Source: Desulfovibrionaceae bacterium (GTDB lineage Bacteria; Desulfobacterota; Desulfovibrionia; Desulfovibrionales; Desulfovibrionaceae). Taken from it: 64,000 bases of DNA. Shown here piece after piece: positions 24,277 through 40,871 of this stretch; positions within the stretch are counted from its first letter, which is position 1; every line of letters begins with the position of its first letter. The notes beneath the pieces were generated by a model. It ran no database searches, was not told the DNA's origin, and saw nothing but the letters and a program-made list of their open reading frames with translations. The stretch lies in the NCBI GenBank assembly GCA_019421865.1, contig JAHZEL010000003.1, forward strand, positions 124,001 to 188,000, read 5' to 3'. The position numbers and the translations under genes were made by a program.

Positions 24277-25012
24277 GTTGCCCGGAAAAGAGAACGCTTC
24301 GGGGCGGAGCGCGATGCCTCTGCGGCAGGCGCCTGCCGCCGTTGCCGGTTCTCTAATGAACTTCTTTCGGCATATATGGACAGGCGGCAAGCGCATGTGT
24401 TGAAAGTTGTGGATGCGTTGGGCCGAAGGTGGGGAGAAAGCGCAGAGCAAGGCCAGAATCCGAAGGGCAGGGGATTTTCAGGAGAGCGTTTGAGGCAGCG
24501 GTTCTGAAAATGAATTATGCCGGGGAAAGCGGGTGCGGCAGCTGGGGATAGCTTGAACCTTGCCCCTTGTCGGTGGAAGGCTTCAAACGTTGAATGATGC
24601 GGGAGCATATAAGCGGCTCTTGCCGGTCGCGGGGGAGTGGAGCAGGTTATCCCTGGGGCGTCTCTTTCATGCATGGTACGCATGGAACGTTTTCTGCTGC
24701 AGCTCTGCTGTTGTTTTTCAGAAAACGGTCCATGCGACGGATGGAAAAGCATGACGGTACAATCGGGAACTGTTTTTTCTTTGAGACCGGACAACGAGCC
24801 AGAATCGCAAGCTCCTTTCCATGCAGTATCGGTATCGGCAGCCCTCTTGAACGAAAGAGGAGAGCGCCAGTACCGAATGGCAAGAGAAAGGTGTCGCTCT
24901 TTTTTCGGCTCGTCATGAAAAAGTTGGAGATGTTTTTCCCTGTGCTGCAAGAGAATTCTGCGGGCAGGCATGAGAAAAAAAGGAAAATTTTATTTGTCAA
25001 CAGAAACAGGAA
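24277..25012. other. Long gene-free spacer between rplL and rpoB
   Basis: About 735 bases inside a normally compact gene cluster. Frames up to 176 codons exist on both strands but show no family resemblance, weak start signals and irregular composition, so I do not call a gene. The AT content rises sharply after 24900 toward the promoter candidate. Confidence 0.5.
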
Positions 25013-25041
25013 TTGTTTTTTACAAAAAAATGGGTTATCCT
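25013..25041 (+). promoter_or_regulatory. Promoter candidate upstream of rpoB
   Basis: TTGTTT (25013-25018), 17-nt spacer, TATCCT (25036-25041). The transcript would have a leader of about 270 nt before rpoB that includes the hairpin at 25186-25234. Confidence 0.45.
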
Positions 25042-25185
25042 GAAATATGGAAAAAACACCATGAAAACACTTGCTATTTGCCTGATAAGGGGTTAGTCTG
25101 ACTGACTCATTAGGATAATCTCTACGGACGGATATGCAGGCATCACACATTGAACGCTCCATATAACCAGATGCCATAAAGCGCA

Positions 25186-25234
25186 GACAACGCCTCTTCC
25201 CGGGTGGGGAAGGGGGCTTTGTTGTCTGTTTTTC
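25186..25234 (+). terminator. Attenuator-like hairpin before rpoB
   Basis: GACAAC pairs with GTTGTC, and the inside CCTCTTCCC pairs with GGGGAAGGGGG, giving a long imperfect stem followed by TGTTTTT. It lies 85 bases before the rpoB ATG. It could be an attenuator of rpoBC or the end of a short RNA. Confidence 0.6.
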
Positions 25235-25319
25235 TGCGTCTGCATTTGTGTCAAGGCTTTCTTCCGTACGTCAATTTTCCGGCACTGGGCCGGACAACTG
25301 CCATTCTTGAGGTAAAGTA

Positions 25320-29492
<4,173 letters not shown>

Positions 29493-29518
29493 AGCGGGGC
29501 GCTGCTCCGGAATGTCCG

Positions 29519-29542
29519 TCCGGGGGAGTTTTCTCCCCCGGA
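29519..29542 (+). promoter_or_regulatory. Hairpin between rpoB and rpoC
   Basis: TCCGGGGGAG pairs perfectly with CTCCCCCGGA around TTTT. There is no strong T-tract, so it is more likely an mRNA processing or stability element than a terminator. Confidence 0.5.
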
Positions 29543-29657
29543 ACGTTTCCCTTTCAGGGGAACGGCGGCAGAGATCTGCTGCCGGATCCGGAATCGCTTC
29601 CTACCGTTCTCTAGCTCAGGCAAAGATGAATCCAACCCTCTTGCCAGGGAGATATAG

Positions 29658-33866
<4,209 letters not shown>

Positions 33867-33870
33867 CAAG

Positions 33871-33957
33871 CGGGGGAGGAGTTTCCTCCCCGCGTCGATA
33901 ATAAGCGAGGCCGACGCCTTCTGCTCCGAAAGGAGCAGGGCGTCGGCCTCGGTGTTT
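33871..33957 (+). terminator. Double hairpin terminating rpoBC
   Basis: First GGGGAGGA/TCCTCCCC (33873-33891), then a long stem CGAGGCCGACGCC/GGCGTCGGCCTCG (33906-33918 with 33939-33951) whose inner part repeats CTGCTCC/GGAGCAG around GAAA. The T-tail (GTGTTTA) is weak. Confidence 0.65.
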
Positions 33958-34078
33958 AAACGCCGGAGCGGAAATGTCAGGGCAGAATCAGCGGCAGAGT
34001 TTCCTGATGCTCAGCCGAGCGATAATGACTATGCCGTGATGCGTCACCTTCCGCTTTATTGCCGTCTTTTGCTTCGCC

Positions 34079-34507
34079 TTATTGATCGGTTGCCAGCTTC
34101 CTGGCTCGTTCCGTCACCTTCTGCAGCGCATCACGAAGCTGGAGTCGCTGTTCCTGCGTGAGATCCTGCGTTACGGCTCTGTCCCAGGCTTCCACGAGTT
34201 CCATGAGAACGGGGTAAAGTTCCAGCGCCTTCTGCGTGGGAAAGACGGCGGCCGTTCTTTTATCGGTAGAGAGTTTTTCTCTTCGCAGAAGACCGTTCTG
34301 TTCAAGCTGCGCGAGAGCTCGTGTGACATTGCTTTTGTTGATCTGAATGAGTTCCGGCAGCTCGTCCTGCGCGATGCCCGGTTTGCGGCAGGCATGGATG
34401 ACGAAAAGGTACTGACTGGCGTTGAGACCGAAAGGGGCAAGCATGCGGTTGAGAAACATATGATAGCTGCGTCCGGCTACGGCTATCCACTTGAAGGTCA
34501 GTTCCAA
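34079..34507 (-). CDS. MarR family transcriptional regulator
   Basis: A 142-residue winged-helix repressor. The start is a TTG at 34507 with a GGAGGAACC box directly upstream; the next ATG would cut off the first dimerisation helix. The core spans about 30-95: LNASQYLFVIHACRKPGIAQDELPELIQINKSNVTRALAQLEQNGLLRREKLSTDKRTAAVFPT, the helix-turn-helix plus wing with the conserved DKR. Helices at both ends form the dimer interface. It is divergent from an MFS transporter gene, and a perfect palindrome overlaps the start site of that gene. That is the standard arrangement of a MarR repressor and its efflux target. The ligand is unknown. Confidence 0.9.
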   Translation of the reverse strand: MELTFKWIAVAGRSYHMFLNRMLAPFGLNASQYLFVIHACRKPGIAQDELPELIQINKSNVTRALAQLEQNGLLRREKLSTDKRTAAVFPTQKALELYPVLMELVEAWDRAVTQDLTQEQRLQLRDALQKVTERARKLATDQ

Positions 34508-34592
34508 GGTTCCTCCGGAATGGGTTGACGGCAGGGAAAGGGCCCGGCGGCGGAAAGTCAGCGACGGGACCGGGGAGAGCGTATCCTTATGG

Positions 34593-34621
34593 TTGACAGT
34601 ATGAGATCTTCCCCGTATGTC
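34593..34621 (+). promoter_or_regulatory. Promoter of the MFS transporter gene
   Basis: TTGACA (34593-34598), 17-nt spacer, TATGTC (34616-34621). The palindrome at 34625-34640 covers the predicted start site. Confidence 0.6.
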
Positions 34622-34624
34622 AAA

Positions 34625-34640
34625 TGTTGCGTGCGCAACA
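34625..34640. promoter_or_regulatory. MarR operator candidate
   Basis: A perfect 16-bp inverted repeat TGTTGCG-TG-CGCAACA lies in the marR/MFS divergent region just downstream of the -10 box, where a bound MarR dimer would block transcription. Confidence 0.6.
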
Positions 34641-34694
34641 AGTTTTTACGACGCATTTTCCTTTCCCGCAAGTTTTCCGTTAACGGAGGCAGAT

Positions 34695-35897
34695 ATGCTG
34701 AATGCTGGTGGACGCTCAGTCTGGCAGGATGGCCTCGGCGCCATCTTCAATCGTAGTTTCAATGTCGTGGCCGTCATCAATCTTCTGGTGATGACGGCAT
34801 ACTATATGATTTTCGTTACCGGCACGCTGCACGTGAGGGAAGCCTATGGCGCCAGCCTGAGCGTGGCTGGTTTTTCCAGCGGCATCATGGTGATTGGTTG
34901 TGTCGTCGGACGGTTCGCCGTCGGGAGCCTGCTTTCGTTCTTCGGCTGCCGTGTCATCCTTCTGGCCGGACTTCTGCTGTATTCTGGAAGTATCGCCGGA
35001 TTTTTTCTTGCGAATTCTCTTCCTCTGCTTTTTCTGCAGAGACTTTGTACCGGTATGGCCGTCGGCGTAACGGGAACGGCTACGGGAACGATCATCGCCT
35101 ACGTGGTGCCCAGAGCTTATCATGGACTCGGCATCAGCCTGTTCAGCATGAGTACGGCTCTGGCTCTTGCTGCCGGGCCTTTCCTCGGCATAGCTCTCGT
35201 TCACGGATCGGGGTATGAGACCGTGGTCTGGACGGCCTGCACGTTTGGTCTGATCTGTCTGCTCGTGTTCCTTGCGCTCGGCCCCTTGCCGCCCATGCTG
35301 AAGAAGCATCGTCCCATGACGGAGCTGTACAGCTATGTCGATCCTCGAGTGATCCGTTTTTCTCTGGTGGCGCTTGTGACCTGCCTTGGCTACGGCTGCG
35401 TGCAGGCTTTTCTTACTTCGTTTGCGGAGGAGAGGGGACTTTCCGATATCGCCAGCATCTTTTTCCTTGTTTACGCTGCAGCCGCACTGGGAACGAGGCC
35501 CTTCAGCGGGCATATTCTGGACCACTACGGTGAAAATATCGTATTCTATCCTGCGCTTGTCATCATGGCGATATCCATGGTCCTGCTGGCGATGGCCGAG
35601 AACGGAACGATGTTTCTTCTTGCCGGTGTGCTTCTCGGCATAGGTTTCGGCAACTTCCAGTCGGCGGGACAGGCAGTTTCCCTGACGCTGGTTACGCGTT
35701 CGCGCTTTGCGCAGGCCACGACGACCTTTTTCCTGTTCTTTGACTTCGGCATAGGCCTTGGACCGTATCTTTTCGGCTTTCTTGTGCCGGTAGTCGGGTA
35801 TGACGGTATGTTTTTCACGCTGGCCTTCGTAGCCTTGTTCGCCGCAGTTCTGTACTGGTTTGAACACGGAAGAGTGCGCGGACGGCGTGTCAGGTAG
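34695..35897 (+). CDS. MFS transporter, probable efflux permease
   Basis: A 400-residue inner-membrane carrier with about 12 helices in two halves. The start at 34695 has a GGAGGCAGAT box; a longer frame from 34617 would include the operator. The region after helix 2 (VGRFAVGSLLSFFGCRVILLAG) corresponds to the MFS motif A, and RLCTGMAVGVTGTATGTIIAYVVP resembles the motif C area of drug-efflux families. The second half repeats the pattern (GTRPFSGHILDHYGENIVF). It pairs with the divergent MarR repressor, which suggests inducible export of a toxic compound. Substrate cannot be read from sequence; a metabolite exporter is an alternative. Confidence 0.85.
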   Translation: MLNAGGRSVWQDGLGAIFNRSFNVVAVINLLVMTAYYMIFVTGTLHVREAYGASLSVAGFSSGIMVIGCVVGRFAVGSLLSFFGCRVILLAGLLLYSGSIAGFFLANSLPLLFLQRLCTGMAVGVTGTATGTIIAYVVPRAYHGLGISLFSMSTALALAAGPFLGIALVHGSGYETVVWTACTFGLICLLVFLALGPLPPMLKKHRPMTELYSYVDPRVIRFSLVALVTCLGYGCVQAFLTSFAEERGLSDIASIFFLVYAAAALGTRPFSGHILDHYGENIVFYPALVIMAISMVLLAMAENGTMFLLAGVLLGIGFGNFQSAGQAVSLTLVTRSRFAQATTTFFLFFDFGIGLGPYLFGFLVPVVGYDGMFFTLAFVALFAAVLYWFEHGRVRGRRVR

Positions 35898-36320
35898 TCT
35901 TTGAAAGGAAAAGAGACGGCGTCCAGCCTGGAAAGACGAGTGGTTCTGGTGATGTCGAATACGGCAGACTTTTGGAGAAAGCCCGCCATATTTCGCCTTG
36001 ATGGATACGCACCGGATATATCGAGGCGACCGGAACCGATATCCTTTCAGAACGAGAGAAGCGCCCGAGGGCGGAACAGGAAAATTTACTCCTGATATTG
36101 ACAGAACTCAGCAGTTCACTGACATTGGTTTCTGCGTATCTCAGATCGGCACATATATTCCGACTCGCTTTATGCAGGGAACATGATCTGCCGTATCTTC
36201 AGAGAACTGAGACTGAAAAGGAAGCGGCGACGGGCTGCTTCGAGAACATTGTTTCCTTAGAGCATGGTTCGTTACGGTACGTGCCAGGTCTTCATATTTC
36301 ATCATACCATGGAGAACATC
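35898..36320. other. Gene-free spacer
   Basis: About 420 bases after the MFS gene with overlapping short frames on both strands and none with a recognisable product. I see no promoter or terminator that I can support. Confidence 0.4.
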
Positions 36321-37415
36321 ATGTCTGCCCCTACCGTACTTTCTCCTGTTTTCGAGAGGGCTGTTCCTGTCGTTTTTGGTGCTGACGACAGCTTTTTTAT
36401 TCCCCTTGTCGTCTGCATTCAGTCCATTGTGGAGAATGCTTCCGACGACGAGTGCTACGATATTGTTGTTCTCGCCAATAAATTCGGCGAAAAATATACG
36501 GCGATTCTCCGTTCGATGGCGGAGGAGAGAAAGAACGTTTCCATCCGTGTATATGATGTGGAGCCTTTTCTGAACACATGGGATCTGAGCAGGCTCAAGA
36601 CGGGGCACAGACTTTCACTGGCCACATATTACCGGCTCTTTATCCCGGACCTGATGAAAGACTATCATAAGGTTCTGTATATTGATGGTGATACGGTTGT
36701 TCTTGATGATATTGCCTCTTTGTATCATACGGATATTTCAGACTGTTATGCCGGTGTCGTTAAAGATTACAACATCATTCGCGACATGAGTATGAGCTTT
36801 CGTCGGCATGTGCAGCAGCTCCTCCAGATGGAGGACATAAACGCTTATTTCAACGCCGGTGTACTGGTCCTGAATCTCGATCTCATCCGTCGGGATTTCA
36901 CCCTGCCGTTCTTCATGGAGCAGGCAGAGTTGAAGGGGGCAAAACATCATGATCAGGATGTGCTCAACAGTCTGTTCTACGGCAGGGTCCGCTATCTGTC
37001 GCCGAAGTACAATTCCATGTGGCAGAACAGAGAGCTGTATGCCTCCGTGGAAGGCGGTGACGATGCCATACGCTGCCCGGTCATCGTACATTATCCCGGA
37101 GGCGGCAAGCCATGGCTGAAGGGCGGAGCGTTTCGGGAGGCTTCGCGGCATTTTTGGAAGTATGCTGTGATTTGTCCGTATGCGGAAGAAATCATGGACG
37201 CATGCAGGCAGGATTGTGCCCGCAGCGTGGCGGGCTATGCCCAGCAGAAGAAGCGCTATCTGTGGTATAAGCTGCTTTCTCTGTTGCTTTTCGGCAGAAA
37301 GCGCAGGCATTATGCGGAAAAGGTTCAGGCAATGCGCCGTTCTCTGGCGGAAACGGAAGCATTGATGAAGCATGGGGAAGACGCCATGCCGTGGAAGGTT
37401 CTCTCGAAGGCATAG
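36321..37415 (+). CDS. Family 8 glycosyltransferase (LPS-type)
   Basis: A 364-residue retaining glycosyltransferase, probably adding galactose or glucose from a UDP-sugar to lipopolysaccharide or another glycan. The start at 36321 follows GGAGAAC. The GT8 fold is clear: VPVVFGADDSFFIPLVVCIQSIVENA (about 12-37), the metal-binding D122-G-D124 in LYIDGDTVVLDDI, FNAGVLVLNLDLIRRD, HDQDVLNSLF, and the HYPGGGKPW motif that ends the catalytic domain. The basic C-terminal tail (KKRYLWYKLLSLLLFGRKRRHY) could sit on the membrane. It is not within a visible LPS cluster, being followed by the convergent leu genes. The acceptor is unknown. Confidence 0.9.
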   Translation: MSAPTVLSPVFERAVPVVFGADDSFFIPLVVCIQSIVENASDDECYDIVVLANKFGEKYTAILRSMAEERKNVSIRVYDVEPFLNTWDLSRLKTGHRLSLATYYRLFIPDLMKDYHKVLYIDGDTVVLDDIASLYHTDISDCYAGVVKDYNIIRDMSMSFRRHVQQLLQMEDINAYFNAGVLVLNLDLIRRDFTLPFFMEQAELKGAKHHDQDVLNSLFYGRVRYLSPKYNSMWQNRELYASVEGGDDAIRCPVIVHYPGGGKPWLKGGAFREASRHFWKYAVICPYAEEIMDACRQDCARSVAGYAQQKKRYLWYKLLSLLLFGRKRRHYAEKVQAMRRSLAETEALMKHGEDAMPWKVLSKA

Positions 37416-37477
37416 TTTTTTTATTTCTGATGACATCGAAGGCCATTCCGGCGGAGTGCCCCCTGGAATGCCGAATG

Positions 37478-37522
37478 AAAAACAGGCAGGAGCATCCATT
37501 GTGAATGCTCCTGCCTGTTTTT
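37478..37522. terminator. Bidirectional terminator between the GT8 gene and leuB
   Basis: AACAGGCAGGAGCAT (37481-37495) pairs perfectly with ATGCTCCTGCCTGTT (37505-37519), flanked by A and T runs on both sides, serving two convergent genes. Confidence 0.9.
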
Positions 37523-37541
37523 ATATGAAGGAAAGGGTTCG

Positions 37542-38615
37542 TCAGATTCTATCGCAGACGGCCTTGCCCATCTCGGTGGTGGTCACGGGCGTGACGCCGG
37601 CTTCGGCGATGTCGCCGGTGCGGATGCCCGCCTCAAGCACGGCGGTGACGGCGTTGTCGATGGCGGCGGCTTCCTTTTCAAGGCCGAAGCTGTAGCGCAG
37701 CATCATGGAAACGGACATGATGGTGGCGAGCGGATTGGCGATGTTCTTGCCCGCGATGTCGGGAGCGGAGCCGTGGCTGGGTTCGTAGAGACCGAAGGAA
37801 CCGTCGGCGAGACTTGCGGAAGGCAGCATGCCGAGAGATCCGGTGATCATGCTGGCTTCATCGGAGAGGATGTCGCCGAACATGTTGGAGGTGAGGATCA
37901 CGTCGAACTGGCTGGGACGGTAGACCAGCTGCATGGCGGCGTTGTCCACATACATGTGGGACACGGTCACTTCCGGATAGTCGGCGCTCATTTCGTTGAC
38001 GACGCGTCTCCACAGGCGGGAGGTTTCCAGCACGTTGGATTTGTCCACGCTTACGAGGTTCTTCTTGCGGGCCATGGCTGCGTTGAAGGCCACCTTGGCG
38101 ATGCGGCGGATTTCCATTTCGCTGTAGCGTTCCACGTCGTAGGCTTCCTGGCCGTATTTGCCGTCGCGCCAGCCGTGTTCGCCGAAGTAGATGCCGCCGG
38201 TGAGTTCGCGCACGATCATGAGATCCATGCTGTCGCCGATGTTCTCATGCTTGATGGGGCAGGCTCCGCTGAGCGCCTTGTGCATGATGGCCGGACGCAG
38301 GTTGGCATAGAGACCGAGACCTTCGCGGATCTTGAGCAGCGCCTTTTCCGGACGCTCGGGGCCGGGGAGATTGTCCCACTTGGGGCCGCCGACGGCGCCG
38401 AGCAGCACGGCGTCGTTCTTCTTGCAGATCTCCACGGTATCTTCGGGGAAGCAGGTGCCCACGGCGTCGTAGGCCGCGCCGCCCATGAGAAGATGAGTGA
38501 AGATGAATTCGTGGCCGAACTTCTGTCCGACCTTTTCAAGAACCTTGAGAGCTTCAGTCACGATTTCCGGGCCGATGCCGTCGCCGGGAATGACCGCGAT
38601 ACGATAGGTTGCCAT
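37542..38615 (-). CDS. leuB: 3-isopropylmalate dehydrogenase
   Basis: A 357-residue cytoplasmic enzyme oxidising 3-isopropylmalate to 2-oxoisocaproate with NAD+ in leucine biosynthesis. The opening YRIAVIPGDGIGPEIV, the substrate-binding VRELTGGIYFGEHGWR, the metal and NAD motif NMFGDILSDEASMITGSLGMLPSASL and EPSHGSAPDIAGKNIANPLA are typical. This is the bacterial long form rather than isocitrate or tartrate dehydrogenase, judging by VRELTGGIYFG. It is the last gene of leuC-leuD-leuB on the minus strand, 122 bases after leuD. Confidence 0.97.
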   Translation of the reverse strand: MATYRIAVIPGDGIGPEIVTEALKVLEKVGQKFGHEFIFTHLLMGGAAYDAVGTCFPEDTVEICKKNDAVLLGAVGGPKWDNLPGPERPEKALLKIREGLGLYANLRPAIMHKALSGACPIKHENIGDSMDLMIVRELTGGIYFGEHGWRDGKYGQEAYDVERYSEMEIRRIAKVAFNAAMARKKNLVSVDKSNVLETSRLWRRVVNEMSADYPEVTVSHMYVDNAAMQLVYRPSQFDVILTSNMFGDILSDEASMITGSLGMLPSASLADGSFGLYEPSHGSAPDIAGKNIANPLATIMSVSMMLRYSFGLEKEAAAIDNAVTAVLEAGIRTGDIAEAGVTPVTTTEMGKAVCDRI

Positions 38616-38737
38616 GATGAGATCCTTTGTTTCTTGGAAGGAAAGGATGTGAAGGGGGCTTGGCCTGCCTTCGGGGATAGGGAAAAGTTCTGTCCGGGTT
38701 TCGCCGGTCGGGGCGAAACAGAAGCCGGGCGGAAACG

Positions 38738-39250
38738 TCAGCGCGCGGCGCGCAGTTTTTCTATTTTTTCCTTCGAGTAGTTTACCAGACCGCCGCAGGC
38801 GATGAGGTTCTGCATGAAGGGAGGGAAGGGCTCGGCCTGAAAGGTGCGGCCCGTGGTTTCGTTGGTGATGACGCCCGTTTCAAAGTCGACGCTCACCGTA
38901 TCGCCTTCGTGGATGTTTTCGGCCGCTTCCTCGCATTCCAGAATGGGCAGGCCGATGTTGAGGGCGTTGCGGAAGAAGATGCGGGCGAAGGTGGAGGCGA
39001 TGACGCAGGAAATCCCCAGATATTTGATGGAGAGGGGCGCGTGTTCGCGGGAGGAACCGCAGCCGAAGTTTTTGTGCGCCACCATGATGTCGCCGGGACG
39101 GGCCTTCTTCACGAAGTCGGGATCTTCCGATTCCATGCAGTGAGAGGCCAGTTCCTTCGGATCGGTGACGTTGAGGTACTTGCCGGGGAGAATGACGTCG
39201 GTATTGACGTCGTCGCCGAAGACAAAGGCTTTACCGTGCGCGTTCTGCAT
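38738..39250 (-). CDS. leuD: 3-isopropylmalate dehydratase small subunit
   Basis: A 170-residue subunit that completes isopropylmalate isomerase with LeuC. It has the short archaeal-type form: GKAFVFGDDVNTDVILPGKYL at the start, MVAHKNFGCGSSREHAPLSIKYLG, and FARIFFRNALNIGLPILEC. The swivelling-domain signature GCGSSREHAP binds substrate. The ATG overlaps the leuC stop in a TGATG arrangement, so translation of the two is coupled, giving equal amounts of the two chains. Confidence 0.97.
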   Translation of the reverse strand: MQNAHGKAFVFGDDVNTDVILPGKYLNVTDPKELASHCMESEDPDFVKKARPGDIMVAHKNFGCGSSREHAPLSIKYLGISCVIASTFARIFFRNALNIGLPILECEEAAENIHEGDTVSVDFETGVITNETTGRTFQAEPFPPFMQNLIACGGLVNYSKEKIEKLRAAR

Positions 39251-40530
39251 CAGTCGTCTCCTTCCTTGTCCATGATTGCTTCAGGGCTGACGATGCGGCC
39301 CGCTATGGCCGATGCGGCCGCCACGGCCGGACTGCAGAGATAGACTTCCGAGTCCACATGCCCCATGCGACCCACGAAGTTGCGGTTCGTGGTGGAAAGG
39401 CATTTTTCCCCGGCGGCAAGAATGCCCATATGTCCGCCGAGACAGGCGCCGCAGGTGGGGGTGCTCACCGCGCATCCGGCTTCCATGAAGGTGCGGATAT
39501 AGCCTTTTTCCATGCACTCCATGTAGATGGACGGCGTGGCGGGAATGACGATGACGCGGACTCTGTCGCTGATCTTGCGGCCCTTGAGGATGCTCGCGGC
39601 CATGGCCATGTCTTCCATTCTGCCGTTGGTGCAGGAGCCGATGAAGACCTGATCGAGTTCCACATCGCCCACTTCGTCGATGGTGCGGGTGTTGGACGGC
39701 AGATGAGGGAAGGCCACGGTGGGACGGATGGAGGAGAGATCGATGTCGATGGTCTTCTCGTATTCGGCGTCTTCGTCGGCTTCATAGGCCGTCCAGCTCT
39801 TCGTGCAGTGATCCTTGAGGTAGGCTCGGCAGACGTCATCCACGGGGAAGGTGGCGTTCTTGGCTCCGGCTTCGATGGCCATGTTGGTGATGGAGAAGCG
39901 GTCATCCATGGAGAGGTTGGCCACGCCGCTGCCGGAAAATTCCATGGAGCGGTAGAGGGCGCCGTCCACGCCGATGAGTCCTATGATGTGCAGCATGACG
40001 TCCTTCCCGCAGACCCACTTGCCCGGCTTGCCCGTGAGGTTGAAGCGGATGGCGGAAGGAACCTTGAACCAGTTTTCTCCCGTGGCCATGCCCATGGCGA
40101 GGTCGGTGCTGCCCACGCCGGTGGAAAATGCCCCCAGCGCGCCGTAGGTGCAGGTGTGGGAGTCTCCGCCGATGATGACTTCACCGGGAGCGACGATGCC
40201 CTGTTCGGGCAGAAGTGCGTGCTCGATGCCCATGCGGCCTACGTCGAAGAAATGGGTGAGATCGTTTTCGCGGGCGAACTCGCGGCAGATCTTGCACTGC
40301 ATGGCGGCCTTGATGTCCTTGTTCGGCGCAAAGTGATCGAGCACCACCACGACCTTGTCCTTGTCGAACACCTTGTCGGCTCCGGCCTTGCGGAATTCGG
40401 GAACGGCGAGCGCTATGGTGATGTCGTTGCCCATGACCACGTCGAGCCTGGCTTCAATGAGCTGGCCTGCGGTCACGCTTTCGAGTCCTGCGTGCGCGGC
40501 CAGTATTTTCTGAGTGACGGTCATGCCCAT
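39250..40530 (-). CDS. leuC: 3-isopropylmalate dehydratase large subunit
   Basis: A 426-residue [4Fe-4S] subunit of isopropylmalate isomerase. The start at 40530 (MGMTVTQKILAAHAG) follows AAGGATATATCC; a longer frame to 40662 adds an unrelated leader. The cluster cysteines appear in FIGSCTNGRMEDM and PTCGACLGGHMG. The catalytic GGDSHTCTYGALGAFSTGVGSTD block is intact. The short length and this pairing mark the archaeal/homoaconitase-like type rather than the 466-residue E. coli type. leuA is not in the window. Confidence 0.96.
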   Translation of the reverse strand: MGMTVTQKILAAHAGLESVTAGQLIEARLDVVMGNDITIALAVPEFRKAGADKVFDKDKVVVVLDHFAPNKDIKAAMQCKICREFARENDLTHFFDVGRMGIEHALLPEQGIVAPGEVIIGGDSHTCTYGALGAFSTGVGSTDLAMGMATGENWFKVPSAIRFNLTGKPGKWVCGKDVMLHIIGLIGVDGALYRSMEFSGSGVANLSMDDRFSITNMAIEAGAKNATFPVDDVCRAYLKDHCTKSWTAYEADEDAEYEKTIDIDLSSIRPTVAFPHLPSNTRTIDEVGDVELDQVFIGSCTNGRMEDMAMAASILKGRKISDRVRVIVIPATPSIYMECMEKGYIRTFMEAGCAVSTPTCGACLGGHMGILAAGEKCLSTTNRNFVGRMGHVDSEVYLCSPAVAAASAIAGRIVSPEAIMDKEGDD

Positions 40531-40815
40531 AGGGATATATCCTTGTAAAATGAGAAGATGTGTTTTTCCGCATGAAGCGGGAACGGGCAGTAGTTTTTTG
40601 CAGGATAAAGGAGCGGTTTCTGCTTGTCCAGAAAAAAGAAAGCAGACATCTTGCCAAGACATAAGTTTTCTCTTGGTGAATCAAGTTATTTCAGATGATT
40701 ACCAAGTGTAAAATACCTGTCGGCACGGTTGGAAAGCCCTAGGTGAGAGACGGAAGCCTTTGCCGGGAGCGTCTGATTTTCGGCTGAAGGAAGGGGCGAT
40801 GCGGCGCATGATGCA
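40531..40815. other. Upstream region of leuC
   Basis: About 285 bases. On the minus strand TTGATT...TATGTC near 40650-40680 is a weak promoter candidate for leuC. An in-frame extension of leuC runs through it, but I see no T-box, no leucine-rich leader peptide and no attenuator. Confidence 0.35.
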
Positions 40816-40852
40816 TAAAAAAACAGACGGAGCGTCGGCCCCGTCTGTTTTG
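40816..40852 (-). terminator. Terminator of the desulfidase operon
   Basis: On the minus strand AAACAGACGG pairs with CCGTCTGTTT around a 10-nt loop, followed by a run of T. Confidence 0.85.
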
Positions 40853-40871
40853 AAGATGGCTGTGGTCGGGA

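Noticed and set aside
24594..25043. 149-codon frame in the rplL-rpoB gap
   Set aside because: Irregular composition, no recognisable domain, no good ribosome binding site, and several overlapping alternatives on both strands.
40531..40700. Leucine leader-peptide attenuator before leuC
   Set aside because: No run of leucine codons in a short frame with terminator could be found.
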